Counted from the first letter of the stretch, positions 1 to 12,250 are shown. The stretch: 64,000 nt of DNA from Catenuloplanes indicus (GCF_030813715.1 NZ_JAUSUZ010000001.1:2790001-2854000); one strand, 5' to 3'. Notes: a model not told the origin generated them from the letters alone. Program-made: numbers and translations.

Positions 1-636
1 GCCAAGCGGGCCCAGCAGCGCGGCATCCCGGTCGAGACCATCGAGGTCCGCTCCGACCAGCCGCTGCCCACGCACGCGGACATCTACCTGATCGGCGGCG
101 GTGAGGACGGCCCGCAGGCGCTCGCGGCCCAGCGGCTGAACACCGACGGCGGCCTGCACCGCGCGGTCAACCAGGGCGCCGCGGTCTTCGCGGTCTGCGC
201 CGGTTACCAATTGCTCGGCACGTCGTTCTTCGCCAAGGGTGCGAAGTGCCAGGGGCTGGAGCTGATCGACATCTACTCGGACCGGGGCGAGAGCCGCGCG
301 GTCGGCGAGCTCGCCGGCGACGTGGACCCGCGCCTCGGCCTGCCGCGCCTGACCGGCTTCGAGAACCACGGCGGCCGCACCCACCTCGGCCCCACCGTCT
401 CGCCGCTGGCCCGGGTCAGCGTCGGCATCGGCAACGACGGCCAGACCGAGGGCGCGTGGCGCGGCAAGATCCTCGGTACCTACTCGCACGGCCCGGCGCT
501 GGCCCGCAACCCGGCCATCGCCGACCTGCTGTTGCGGTGGGCCACCGGTTACGACTCGCTGCCGCCGGTCGACGACAGCTGGCACGACAACCTGCGCAAC
601 GAGCGGTTCGCCGCCGCCCGGCCGAACCCGCAGTGA
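1..636 (+). CDS. gatD: GatD-like glutamine amidotransferase (lipid II isoglutaminyl synthase subunit), 5' truncated by window
   Basis: Only the C-terminal 211 residues lie inside the window; the reading frame is open from base 1. The segment GGGEDGPQ followed by AVCAGYQLLG (nucleophile Cys at codon 66) and YSHGPALARNP carrying the His near the C-terminus are hallmarks of the CobB/CobQ-type class I glutamine amidotransferase fold of GatD. GatD hydrolyses glutamine and passes ammonia to MurT, which amidates D-glutamate of lipid II in the cytoplasm during cell-wall synthesis. In actinobacteria murT is normally the immediately upstream partner, so it should lie just left of the window; that is an expectation, not something seen here. 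A strong hairpin terminator follows the stop. A cobyric acid synthase-type function is less likely because of the short domain and the GGGEDGPQ motif. Confidence 0.85.
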   Translation, partial: AKRAQQRGIPVETIEVRSDQPLPTHADIYLIGGGEDGPQALAAQRLNTDGGLHRAVNQGAAVFAVCAGYQLLGTSFFAKGAKCQGLELIDIYSDRGESRAVGELAGDVDPRLGLPRLTGFENHGGRTHLGPTVSPLARVSVGIGNDGQTEGAWRGKILGTYSHGPALARNPAIADLLLRWATGYDSLPPVDDSWHDNLRNERFAAARPNPQ

Positions 637-642
637 CGTGCC

Positions 643-685
643 GTCCGCCGGTCGCGGTTCCGCTCAGGTACCGCGACCGGCGGAC
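643..685 (+). terminator. Hairpin terminator after gatD
   Basis: Perfect 16-bp arms (643-658 and 670-685) enclose an 11-nt loop, starting 6 nt after the gatD stop. There is no U-tract, which is common for actinobacterial terminators. Confidence 0.7.
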
Positions 686-748
686 GATGGGTCTGCTTTC
701 CGGCCCCGACGCCCAGCCCAGCCCCCGGATCCACCGATCGGAGACTGC

Positions 749-1558
749 ATGACGGACGCCGCCGCTCCACTGCTGATCTGCCCGCAGACCGGCCGACGCC
801 TCACCATGCCGCTCCAGTCCGCCCGCTCACTCCCGGGCGTACCGTCCGGTCCCGCGGCCGGGCACGCGGATGCGCCGGCGTTCGACGCCGGGGTGCCGGT
901 CGCGCCGCGGCGCAGCCGGAAGGCACGCCTCCTGCGAGTGGCCGCGCTGGTCACCGCGGTCGCCGCGCTCGGCACCGCGGCCGCCACGCTGCCGCTGCAC
1001 GAGATCCAGGACGCCGCGCGCTCGCTCGGCTGGGCCGCCGCGTTGGTGATGGCCGGCGTCGGCGCGCTGCTGCTGGCCGTGCTGGTCCCGCGTACCGCGA
1101 TCTCGCTGGCCTGCGGCGCGCTCCTCGGCCCCGCGCTCGGCTTCACCGCCGCGATCACCGCCGCGATGCTCGCCGCCACCATCACCTACTTCGCCGGCCG
1201 CTGGGCCGGTCACGGCCTCCTCGCCGCCCGCGTCGGCGGCCGCCTGCACCGCCTGGACGGCTGGCTCAGCCAGCGCGGCTTCTCCGCGGTCCTGCTGGTC
1301 CGGCTGCTGCCGCTCGCCCCGTTCGGCCTGATGGGCTACGCCTACGGCACCACGTCGGTGCGCCGCCACCACTACCTGCTCGGCACGCTGGTCGCCTCGA
1401 CCCCGTCCGCCTTCAGCTACTCGATCCTCGGCGCGGCCGTGATGACCCCGGGCGACGTCAACCCGATCACGTTCATCCCCGCGGTCTGCGGCGTGGTCCT
1501 CACCTCCACGATCGTCTACCGCTGGCGCCGCGCCTCGCGCCGCACCGCGGCCGACTGA
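749..1558 (+). CDS. TVP38/TMEM64 (DedA-like, VTT domain) membrane protein
   Basis: A 269-residue polytopic membrane protein. The ATG at 749 is chosen because GGAG sits at 740-743, six bases upstream; the longer open frame from 638 lies within the gatD terminator. After a hydrophilic N-terminal tail of about 60 residues come hydrophobic segments, then the VTT/SNARE-associated region with RTAISLACGALLGPALG, the FSAVLLVRLLPLAPFGLMG block and a C-terminal TM pair. Bacterial members are implicated in lipid scrambling or transport across the inner membrane, but the substrate of this one is unknown. It stands alone between a terminator and an AT-poor gap holding a MerR-type promoter. Confidence 0.8.
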   Translation: MTDAAAPLLICPQTGRRLTMPLQSARSLPGVPSGPAAGHADAPAFDAGVPVAPRRSRKARLLRVAALVTAVAALGTAAATLPLHEIQDAARSLGWAAALVMAGVGALLLAVLVPRTAISLACGALLGPALGFTAAITAAMLAATITYFAGRWAGHGLLAARVGGRLHRLDGWLSQRGFSAVLLVRLLPLAPFGLMGYAYGTTSVRRHHYLLGTLVASTPSAFSYSILGAAVMTPGDVNPITFIPAVCGVVLTSTIVYRWRRASRRTAAD

Positions 1559-1596
1559 CGCGCGGTCCCGCCCGGCCGGAACCCGGCCTCGGCGAC

Positions 1597-1627
1597 TTGA
1601 CCGTGCTCCAAGGACACGGTTTCCACT
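1597..1627 (+). promoter_or_regulatory. MerR-family type promoter with long spacer and dyad operator
   Basis: TTGACC (1597-1602) and TCCACT (1622-1627) are separated by 19 bp. A dyad, ACCGTG (1600-1605) and CACGGT (1615-1620), lies within the spacer. A 19-bp spacer carrying a dyad is the signature of promoters twisted open by MerR-family activators. No merR gene is present nearby. The promoter points at a short, apparently broken reading frame beginning at 1668. Confidence 0.5.
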
Positions 1628-1667
1628 CGGAACAGCCCTGCCGATCCGAGCCCTGAGGAACCTCTCG

Positions 1668-1772
1668 ATGGACGCACCACGCCCCGCCACGACCTCACCA
1701 CCGGCCGTCGACGCCGCCCGGCCGTTCGGCGCGCATCAACGTCGCCATGCTGGTGCTCGTCCGGCTCCGTGA
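1668..1772 (+). pseudogene. Short ORF, probable remnant of the gene served by the MerR-type promoter
   Basis: An ATG at 1668 with GAGGAA upstream opens a 34-codon frame, MDAPRPATTSPPAVDAARPFG and onward, that stops at 1770-1772. After about residue 20 the +1/-1 frames read INVAMLVLVRLR-like hydrophobic sequence, as if a membrane protein's first TM had been frameshifted and the rest deleted. It sits correctly spaced behind the MerR-type promoter. The identity of the lost gene cannot be recovered from this remnant. It could instead be a genuine short peptide or random sequence. Confidence 0.3.
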
Positions 1773-1803
1773 CCGCCGGCGCTCCGCCGCGCGCTGACCA
1801 ACT

Positions 1804-1849
1804 GCACAAGAGTTATTGCGCAATGACTATTGCACAATAACTCTTGTGC
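1804..1849. promoter_or_regulatory. 46-bp near-perfect palindromic operator upstream of the ArsR gene
   Basis: Arms 1804-1818 and 1835-1849 are perfect 15-bp inverted repeats (GCACAAGAGTTATTG and its complement). The symmetry continues inward to bases 1824/1829 with a single mismatch (1819/1834), so 20 of 21 pairs match. The AT-rich core containing ATTGCGCAAT-like and ATTGCACAAT steps stands out in this high-GC sequence. It ends 16 bp before the ArsR ATG, so autoregulation of the ArsR-MFS pair is the simplest reading. Confidence 0.75.
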
Positions 1850-1865
1850 GTGTCACGGTGGGAAC

Positions 1866-2447
1866 ATGACGATCGATGGCGTACGGAGGATCGACGACCC
1901 ACGGGTCCTCGCCGCGCTCTCCCATCCGCTGCGGCGGCGGCTGATGGACGTGCTGAAGGTGGACGGGCCGGCGACCGCGAGCGTCCTCGCGAGCGCGACG
2001 GACCAGGCCGTGGGGAACGTCAGCCACCACCTGAAGGTGCTGCGCGAGTGCGGACTGATCGAGGAGGCGCCGGAGCTGGCCAAGGACCGGCGGGAGCGCT
2101 GGTGGCGGCTGGTGAGCCGGGGCCTGCGGTGGAGCACGTCCGACTTCACGGACGACCCGGCCGCCGAGGCGGTCGCGGAGGCCGCGCTGTCGATGAACCT
2201 GGACTACCACGTCTCTCGCGTCCGGGCCTGGTACGCGGCCGGTGACGAGGAGCGGGCGCACTGGGGCGAGGCGCCGTTCAGCGGTGACCAGTGGCTGCGG
2301 CTGACACCCGCGGAGCTGGCCGAGCTGGAGGCGGACCTGCTCGCGGTGATCGAGCGCTGGCGCACCCGGGAGATCCCGGACGACGGTGCCGAGCGGCGCC
2401 CGGTCTACGTCTTCGCGCACGGCGTGCCGGGGCGGCCGGGCCGATGA
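1866..2447 (+). CDS. ArsR/SmtB-family winged-helix transcriptional regulator
   Basis: A 193-residue protein. The ATG at 1866 is preceded by GGTGGGA; an upstream TTG at 1830 lies inside the operator and is rejected. The N-terminal half is a winged helix: DDPRVLAALSHPLRRRLMDVL, then the recognition-helix region VGNVSHHLKVLRECGLIEEA and a basic wing with DRRERWWRL. The C-terminal 90 residues are acidic and helical, as in the longer ArsR proteins that sense non-metal ligands; no CxC metal site is visible. The stop overlaps the start of the MFS gene (ATGA), so the two are translationally coupled. It probably represses itself and the transporter through the palindrome at 1804-1849. Confidence 0.88.
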   Translation: MTIDGVRRIDDPRVLAALSHPLRRRLMDVLKVDGPATASVLASATDQAVGNVSHHLKVLRECGLIEEAPELAKDRRERWWRLVSRGLRWSTSDFTDDPAAEAVAEAALSMNLDYHVSRVRAWYAAGDEERAHWGEAPFSGDQWLRLTPAELAELEADLLAVIERWRTREIPDDGAERRPVYVFAHGVPGRPGR

Positions 2448-3931
2448 CCAGGGATTTCCGGCTGTACTGGATCGGCCAGACGACGAGCCGCGTCGGCGGT
2501 GCGGTGACCACGGTCGCGCTGCCGCTGGCCGCGATCACGGTGCTGCAGGCGAGCACGTTCCAGGTGGCGACGCTGGCGGCCGCGGTGTGGCTGCCGTGGC
2601 TGCTGGCCGGGCTGCCGGCCGGCGTGCTGGTCGACCGGTCCCGGTCGCGGCGGCACATCATGATCGCGTGTGACCTGGTGGCGGCCGCACTCTTCATCAG
2701 CGTGCCGGTCGCTGCCTGGCTGGGCACGCTCACGATCGCCCACCTGCTGGTCGTGGCGTTGCTGACCGGCCTGGTGTCGGTGTTCGTCGAGACCGCGGGC
2801 CAGGTCTACCTGGCCGAGCTGCTGCCCGCCGAGCGACTCGCCGCCGGCAACGCCCGCCTGGTCGGCGCGGACTCCGCCGCGAAGGTGGCCGGCCCCGGCC
2901 TCGGCGGCCTGATCGCGCAGGTGTTCGGCGCGGTCGCCGGCCTGCTGGTGGACGCGCTCACGTTCGTGATCTCGGCCGCCTGCATGATCGCGGTCCGCCA
3001 CCGCGAGACGCCCACGGCGCCCGCCGGGACGGTCCGCAGCCACACGCCGGCCACCTCGGGAACGGACGGCAACCCGGCCACCGGCCACAGCGCGGCCCCG
3101 AGCGGTGACTCGGCCACCGGCCGCGGCCCGGGCACCGACCGCGAGGCGGCCACCGGCCACGCACCGGCCGCGGACGGCCAGCCGGCCGCCGGGACCGGCC
3201 GGGGACCGGCCGCAGCGCGCACGACGACGGCGGCGGTCGTGGAAGGGCTGCGGTTCGTGGCGCGGGATCCGCTGCTGCGGGTGATGACGCTCTACGGTGC
3301 CGCCGCGAACCTCGCGCTGAACGGCTACAGCGCGATCCAGGTGCTGTTCCTGGTCCGGGAGAACGGTGCCGATCCCGGCCTGGCCGGGCTGCTGATGGCG
3401 CTGATCGCCGCGGGCGGCATCGCCGGTGCCGCGATCGCCGGGCCGCTCGGCCGCCGATTCGGGACCGCCCGCACGATGCTCGCGGTCCAGCTGCTGACCG
3501 CACCGTTCGCGCTGCTGGTGCCACTGGCCCGGCCCGGTGCCGGACTGGCGCTGGTGGTTGCCGGTGGCGTGGTGATGACGACCGGCATCGTGGCGAACAA
3601 CGTGATCAAGGGAGCGTTCCGGCAGGCGTACGTGCCCCGGCAGCTGCTCGGTCGCGTGATCAACAGCATGCAGCTGCTGAACTACGGCGCGATCCCGGTG
3701 GGCGCGCTGATCGGCGGCGCGCTCGGCACCGCGCTCGGCCTGCGCCCCACCATGTGGATCATGTCGATCGCGATCGTCGCCGCGAGCGGCCTGCTCTTCA
3801 TCGGCCCGCTCAAGCGCCTGCGCGACCTGCCCACGACACCCGGGGCGGGCATGACGTCCGCCGCGAGCGAGCCGATCGCCGCGGCCGAGACGGACGGCGA
3901 CACCGAGGCCGGCCGCCTCGCCCCGGTCTGA
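2444..3931 (+). CDS. MFS transporter (12 TM) with long repetitive central loop
   Basis: A 495-residue major facilitator. The ATG at 2444 overlaps the ArsR stop. It begins TRDFRLYWIGQTTSRVGGAV, typical of the MFS_3/enterobactin exporter-like group, and has six TMs, a long hydrophilic loop, then six more TMs. The loop (about residues 185-265) is unusual: roughly 80 residues rich in Ala, Thr, Gly and Asp with recurring ATGH, ATGR and TGRG motifs, encoded by a recurring ccaccggcc DNA motif. Coupling to ArsR suggests ligand-induced export of a small molecule, but the substrate is unknown. The C-terminal tail is acidic and cytosolic. Confidence 0.85.
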   Translation: MTRDFRLYWIGQTTSRVGGAVTTVALPLAAITVLQASTFQVATLAAAVWLPWLLAGLPAGVLVDRSRSRRHIMIACDLVAAALFISVPVAAWLGTLTIAHLLVVALLTGLVSVFVETAGQVYLAELLPAERLAAGNARLVGADSAAKVAGPGLGGLIAQVFGAVAGLLVDALTFVISAACMIAVRHRETPTAPAGTVRSHTPATSGTDGNPATGHSAAPSGDSATGRGPGTDREAATGHAPAADGQPAAGTGRGPAAARTTTAAVVEGLRFVARDPLLRVMTLYGAAANLALNGYSAIQVLFLVRENGADPGLAGLLMALIAAGGIAGAAIAGPLGRRFGTARTMLAVQLLTAPFALLVPLARPGAGLALVVAGGVVMTTGIVANNVIKGAFRQAYVPRQLLGRVINSMQLLNYGAIPVGALIGGALGTALGLRPTMWIMSIAIVAASGLLFIGPLKRLRDLPTTPGAGMTSAASEPIAAAETDGDTEAGRLAPV

Positions 3932-4164
3932 GTGCCGCGCGCCACGCCGCACTTCGGCCGAACGGCCCGCCACCAGCCTTCTCCGCGGCGTGCGCCCCTC
4001 GCACGGCCCGCCCGTGACGCCGCGCGGTGCTCGCGCGGGACGGCCCGCCGCTGACGCCGCGCGGCACCCCGGCCGAAGCGGTGCTTGCGCCGGACCGCCC
4101 GCCGGTAACGCCGCGCGGCGCCCTCGGCCGAGAACGTAGCGCGGCGCACCGCCGGCAAGAGTTG
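3932..4164. repeat. Gene-free gap with imperfect GC-rich direct repeats
   Basis: The gap between convergent MFS and leuS genes carries three copies of (T)GACGCCGCGCGG (4015-4027, 4052-4064, 4106-4118; the third has TAACG). Each follows a CGGNCCGCCCGCCGN-like stretch. Open frames across it are short and compositionally biased. I see no gene here. Confidence 0.5.
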
Positions 4165-4203
4165 CGCGGTGCTCGCGCCGGACAGCCCGGCGCGAGCACC
4201 GCG
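4165..4203 (-). terminator. Hairpin terminator after leuS
   Basis: Perfect 17-bp arms (4165-4181, 4187-4203) with a 5-nt loop begin 5 nt beyond the leuS stop codon. The hairpin is followed by no U-run. Confidence 0.75.
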
Positions 4204-4208
4204 AAGAA

Positions 4209-7043
<2,835 letters not shown>

Positions 7044-7088
7044 CGTCAGTCACCTCAGAAGTCACGAATGTCGGGAGTCATCTTCCTC

Positions 7089-7153
7089 GGGGCATAAAAA
7101 AGCCCCTCACGCAGGAGGGGTGGCCGTGCGATCCGGTGGTCGGATCAGCACGG
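7089..7153 (-). promoter_or_regulatory. Candidate transcription attenuator in the leuS leader
   Basis: Reading toward leuS, the leader first forms a 12-bp hairpin with one bulge (7153-7141 with 7135-7124). It then forms an intrinsic terminator, CCCCTC/GAGGGG (7120-7115 with 7108-7103), directly followed by six U residues (7101-7096). The 3' arm of that terminator can instead pair with GCCCC at 7093-7089, giving a competing stem that holds the U-run in its loop. A 14-codon frame starting at a GTG near 7149 would stop at 7107, inside the terminator. It contains only one Leu codon, so the sensed signal is unclear. The rest of the 7044-7414 gap holds the divergent leuS and moxR promoter regions and no gene. 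Confidence 0.5.
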
Positions 7154-7414
7154 CTGAGTAAGGAGCAGGAAGGTCCCGGTCATAACCGGCAGTATAGCGC
7201 CGCGACTGCCGATAGCACGCTGTAATTACGGTGTCGGCTGGGAGTCCGATAACGGGGAGGTCTCGGCGATCCGCATCGACCGGGCTAGCCTGTGTGTTGC
7301 GGGCGGACCATGTCCTCGCTCCCGCGAACCGAAATTCTTCGCGACTGCGAACCAGATTGCGGGTCCGGTGACTCTTAGGGGTCGTACGGGGCCCGTCGTT
7401 GAGGAGGATTGCCC

Positions 7415-8473
<1,059 letters not shown>

Positions 8474-8476
8474 CTT

Positions 8477-9772
8477 ATGCGCGAAGCCCTGCGCGGACTG
8501 ACCACGCGTGGCCGCTCGTTCCTGGCGGCCGGCCTGGCCGCGGCGCTCTCCGCCGTGGTGCTCGGCGAGCGGGACCTGCTGCGGGTGGCGATCCTGCTGA
8601 TAGCCCTGCCGCTGATCGCGGCCATCTACGTGGGACGCAACCGCTACCGGCTGGCCTGCACCCGCTCGCTGGACCCACAGCGCACCCCGGTCGGCGGCAA
8701 CGCCCGCGTGGTGCTGCGCCTGCAGAACATGTCCCGGCTGCCCACCGGCACGCTGCTGCTGGAGGACCGGCTGCCGTACGCGCTGGGCAGCCGGCCCCGG
8801 GTGGTGCTGGAGCGGCTCGCGGCCGGCCAGGCCAGCTCGGTCGGCTATACCGTGCGCGCCGACCTGCGCGGCCGCTACCAGGTCGGCCCGCTGATCGTGC
8901 GGCTCACCGACCCGTTCGGCCTGTGCGAACTGACCCGCGCGTTCCCCAGCACCGACCGGCTCACCGTGATCCCGCAGGTCACCCCGCTGCCCGCGGTGCG
9001 CCTGACCGGGGAGTACGCGGGCACCGGCGAGAGCCGCGCCCGGTCCGTCGCGGTGCACGGCGAGGACGACGCGGCCACGCGTGAGTACCGCCGCGGCGAC
9101 GATCTGCGCCGCGTGCACTGGCGCTCCACCGCGCGCAAGGGCGAGCTGATGGTCCGCCGCGAGGAGCAGCCGTGGGACAGCCGGGCCACCGTCGTGCTGG
9201 ACACGCGCGCCGGCGCGTACCGGGGCGAGGGCCCGACCGCGAGCTTCGAGTTCGCGGTGTCCGCGGCCGCCAGCATCGCGCTGCACCTGCGTCAGGCCGG
9301 CTACAAGCTGCGCCTGGTGACCGGCGCGGGCGCGGACATCGACGCGTCCGAGGCGTCCGGTGACGGCGTGCTGCTCGACCATCTGGCCGAGGTCAAGCCG
9401 CAGACCGGCGACATCGCCTCACTGATCGAGAACGTACGCGGCCGCTCCGACGGCGGCCTGGTCATCGCGCTGCTCGGCTCGCTGACCGCCGGTGAGGCGG
9501 AGGTGCTGGCCCGGCTCCGGGGCAGCAACGCCACCTGCATCGGCTTCCTGGTGGACAGCTCCACCTGGGTGAACCTGCCGCCGGAGGCACGGGCCGAGGC
9601 GGACACGGCGCAGAACTCCGCCGCGCTCAGCCTGACCCGCAGCGGCTGGCGGGTGGTCGGCGTGAACCACGGCGCCAAGCTCGCCGGGCTGTGGCCGCAG
9701 ATCGGCCGCGGCACGCAGGGCTTCGCCTTCCGGGCGACGATGGCCGAGACCGTGGCGGGAGGACGGCGATGA
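8477..9772 (+). CDS. DUF58 domain-containing membrane protein
   Basis: A 431-residue protein of the DUF58 family that accompanies MoxR. Two adjacent N-terminal TM helices (roughly residues 14-52) are followed by a beta-rich region and the characteristic DUF58 segment with EYRRGDDLRRVHWRSTARKG near the middle. A vWA-like C-terminal half follows. The start at 8477 follows the moxR stop by 3 nt, and the stop overlaps the ATG of the transglutaminase gene, so the three are co-translated. It is probably an assembly factor or regulated partner at the membrane; no enzymatic residue set is evident. Confidence 0.88.
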   Translation: MREALRGLTTRGRSFLAAGLAAALSAVVLGERDLLRVAILLIALPLIAAIYVGRNRYRLACTRSLDPQRTPVGGNARVVLRLQNMSRLPTGTLLLEDRLPYALGSRPRVVLERLAAGQASSVGYTVRADLRGRYQVGPLIVRLTDPFGLCELTRAFPSTDRLTVIPQVTPLPAVRLTGEYAGTGESRARSVAVHGEDDAATREYRRGDDLRRVHWRSTARKGELMVRREEQPWDSRATVVLDTRAGAYRGEGPTASFEFAVSAAASIALHLRQAGYKLRLVTGAGADIDASEASGDGVLLDHLAEVKPQTGDIASLIENVRGRSDGGLVIALLGSLTAGEAEVLARLRGSNATCIGFLVDSSTWVNLPPEARAEADTAQNSAALSLTRSGWRVVGVNHGAKLAGLWPQIGRGTQGFAFRATMAETVAGGRR

Positions 9773-12243
9773 GCGGTCGGCGACGACTCGGACTGGTGGC
9801 CGCGGCGGCGACGATGATGGCCGCCGCACCGATCTCCACCATCTACGCGTCCTGGACCTGGCTGATCCAGTGCATCATCGCGGTCGGCGTGGTGTGCGGC
9901 GCGGCCACGGCGGCCCGATCGCTGCGCGCACCGGTCTGGGTGCAGGCGCTGGCGATGGCGGCCGGCCTGCTGCTGGTCACCACGTGGCTGTTCCGCAGCG
10001 GCGACGAGTTCCTCGGCCTGCTGCCCTCGCCGGAGACGTTCACGCACTTCGGCGCGCTCAGCACCCAGGCCGTGGAGGACATGCGCGGGTACGGCATCCC
10101 GGTGCCGGACCGCGACGGCCTGCTGTTCTTCACCGTGCTCGGCGTCGGCGGCGTCGCGATCGTGGTCGACCTGCTCACGGTCGGTCTGCGCCGGCCGGCG
10201 CTGGCCGGTCTGCCGATGCTGGCGATCTACTCGGTGCCGGTCGCGATCTACCCGGAGAGCGTCCCCACGCTGCCGTTCGTGATCGGCGCGGTCGGCTACC
10301 TGTGGCTGCTGGTCGCGGACAACGTGGAGCGGGTCCGGCGGTTCGGCCGCCGGTTCACCGGCGACGGCCGGGACGTGGACGTCTGGGCGCCGTCCCCGCT
10401 GGCCGCGGCCGGTCGCCGGCTCGCGGTGGTGGGCGTGGTCGCGGCCGTGGCGATCCCGCTGGCCGTACCGACGTTCAGCAGCGGCCTGCTCACCAGACTG
10501 ACCCAGACCACCGGTGCGGGCCCGGGCGACGGCCTCGGTGGCGCCGGCAGCGCGGGCAAGGTCGACCTGTTCTCCGCGCTCAGCGGCCAGTTGCAGAGCA
10601 CCGAGACGGTGCCCTACCTGACCGTCACCACGAACGACCCGAACCCGTACTACCTGCGGTTCGGCGTGGCGGACAACCTGACGCCGGAGGGCTTCCGCAA
10701 CCAGGCGCCGAACGGCCGGCCGGCGAACACGGAGATCCAGGCGCCTCCGGTGGCCGGCTCCCGGCTGCCGCAGAACACGTACTCGGCGAGCGTGCGGGTC
10801 ACCGACCGGTTCGAGATGCCGATGCTGCCGGTCTACGCGAACACCACGACCATCGCGAACATCGACTCGGCCTGGTTCTACGACCCGTCGCTGCAGATCG
10901 TCTACTCCAACCGGCGCACGGCCGAGGAGGCGGAGTACTCGTTCACGTACATCGCGGCGGAGTACACCGCGGACGCGCTGCGCCAGGCGCCCGGCCTCGC
11001 GCCGGAGAACACGATCCGGCAGCAGTACACGCAGCGGCCGGATCTCACCGCGGACCAGCAGGCCGCGGTGGAGCGCATCGTCGACGACCGGACCGAGGGC
11101 GCGACGAACCAGTACGACGCGGTGCGCGCGCTCTACGAGTACTTCGCCAAGGAGAACGGCTTCTCCTACAGCGTGCAGACCGAGACCGGCTCGACCGGCT
11201 CCGACCTGCTGGATTTCCTGAACAACAAGACCGGCTACTGCCAGCAGTACGCCACCGCGCTCGCCTGGCTGGTGCGCGAGGCGGGCATCCCGGCCCGGGT
11301 CGCGTTCGGGTTCACCCGGGGCTCGGAGTCGTCCGAGCCGGGCACGTACACGCTGACGAACCAGAACCTGCACGCCTGGACCGAGGTGTACTTCGAGGGC
11401 TTCGGCTGGGTGCCGTTCGACGCCACACCCGCCTCCGGCGTGGCCGGAGCGGCGCGCGGCGACTGGGCACCGGACGTGGACGCCACCGAGGCGCCGACCG
11501 CGTCCGCCGCGCCGGCCACCAGCACGTCCGCCGGTCCCGCGTCGAGCACCGGGCCGGGCGAGCGCGGCGACCGGGACACCGACGAGCAGGTCCCCGGCGC
11601 CGCGCCGATCACGCCGCAGGGCCCGCGCTGGCCCTGGTACACGGCCGCGGCCGTGATCGTGCTGCTGGCGCTGCTCGCGGTGCCGGCGGTACTCCGCTCG
11701 TCCACCCGCCGCCGGCGCTCCGCACCGGCGTCCGCGGCCACGGTCGCGGCTGCCACCGCCGGCGAGCCGGAACCGGGCCGGATGTCGATCCTCGGCCCGT
11801 CGCCGGAGCTGGAGAAGTCCCGGCAGGACGCGCACGCGGCCTGGGCGGAGATGCTGGACACCATGATCGACTTCCGGGTCGAGGTGAACCCGGCCGAGAC
11901 ACCACGCAACACGGTCGACCGGCTGACCCGCAGCGAGTCGCTGTCCCCGGAGGCCGCCTCGGCCGCCGCCGTGCTCGGCAGCGCGGAGGAACACGCCCGC
12001 TACGCCCGGACGCCCCTGACCGGCAGCGATCTGGGCGGCGCACTGGCCCAGCTGCGGCAGGGCCTGTCCGTGCACGCGGGCCGACGGGTACGCCTACAGG
12101 CCGTCCTGATGCCACCCTCCGTGCTGCGCCACTGGAAGACCGCGATCGGCGACCGGTACGCCGCCGTGGTCGCGCTCTTCGGCCGCTGGCGCGACGCCGC
12201 CCTGCGGCTCAGCCCACGCCGGCTGCTCGTCCGCTCTCGCTGA
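9769..12243 (+). CDS. Membrane-anchored transglutaminase-like protein (TgpA family)
   Basis: An 824-residue protein. Five or six N-terminal TM helices (residues 1-235) precede an external DUF3488/TgpA-like region. The transglutaminase-like core carries the catalytic triad Cys491 (TGYCQQYATA), His535 (NLHAWTEVYF) and Asp551 (VPFDATP). A further TM follows at about 622-645 and a C-terminal cytosolic DUF4129-like helical domain ends the protein. A low-complexity Ala/Thr/Ser linker of about 60 residues sits between the enzyme domain and the last TM. The triad is intact, so it should be an active cysteine peptidase or transglutaminase facing outside. It is the third gene of the moxR operon and overlaps the DUF58 gene by 4 nt. 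Confidence 0.9.
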   Translation: MSGRRRLGLVAAAATMMAAAPISTIYASWTWLIQCIIAVGVVCGAATAARSLRAPVWVQALAMAAGLLLVTTWLFRSGDEFLGLLPSPETFTHFGALSTQAVEDMRGYGIPVPDRDGLLFFTVLGVGGVAIVVDLLTVGLRRPALAGLPMLAIYSVPVAIYPESVPTLPFVIGAVGYLWLLVADNVERVRRFGRRFTGDGRDVDVWAPSPLAAAGRRLAVVGVVAAVAIPLAVPTFSSGLLTRLTQTTGAGPGDGLGGAGSAGKVDLFSALSGQLQSTETVPYLTVTTNDPNPYYLRFGVADNLTPEGFRNQAPNGRPANTEIQAPPVAGSRLPQNTYSASVRVTDRFEMPMLPVYANTTTIANIDSAWFYDPSLQIVYSNRRTAEEAEYSFTYIAAEYTADALRQAPGLAPENTIRQQYTQRPDLTADQQAAVERIVDDRTEGATNQYDAVRALYEYFAKENGFSYSVQTETGSTGSDLLDFLNNKTGYCQQYATALAWLVREAGIPARVAFGFTRGSESSEPGTYTLTNQNLHAWTEVYFEGFGWVPFDATPASGVAGAARGDWAPDVDATEAPTASAAPATSTSAGPASSTGPGERGDRDTDEQVPGAAPITPQGPRWPWYTAAAVIVLLALLAVPAVLRSSTRRRRSAPASAATVAAATAGEPEPGRMSILGPSPELEKSRQDAHAAWAEMLDTMIDFRVEVNPAETPRNTVDRLTRSESLSPEAASAAAVLGSAEEHARYARTPLTGSDLGGALAQLRQGLSVHAGRRVRLQAVLMPPSVLRHWKTAIGDRYAAVVALFGRWRDAALRLSPRRLLVRSR

Positions 12244-12250
12244 GCGACCG

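Noticed and set aside
638-748. N-terminal extension of the TVP38 gene to an ATG at 638
   Set aside because: The extension would be encoded by the gatD terminator hairpin, and a good GGAG precedes the ATG at 749.
7111-7130. GGAGGGGTGGCCGTGCG resembles the T-box core AGGGUGGNACCGCG
   Set aside because: It lies on the plus strand, whereas leuS is on the minus strand. The plus-strand gene downstream (moxR) is not a T-box target, and no Stem I or terminator is present in that orientation.
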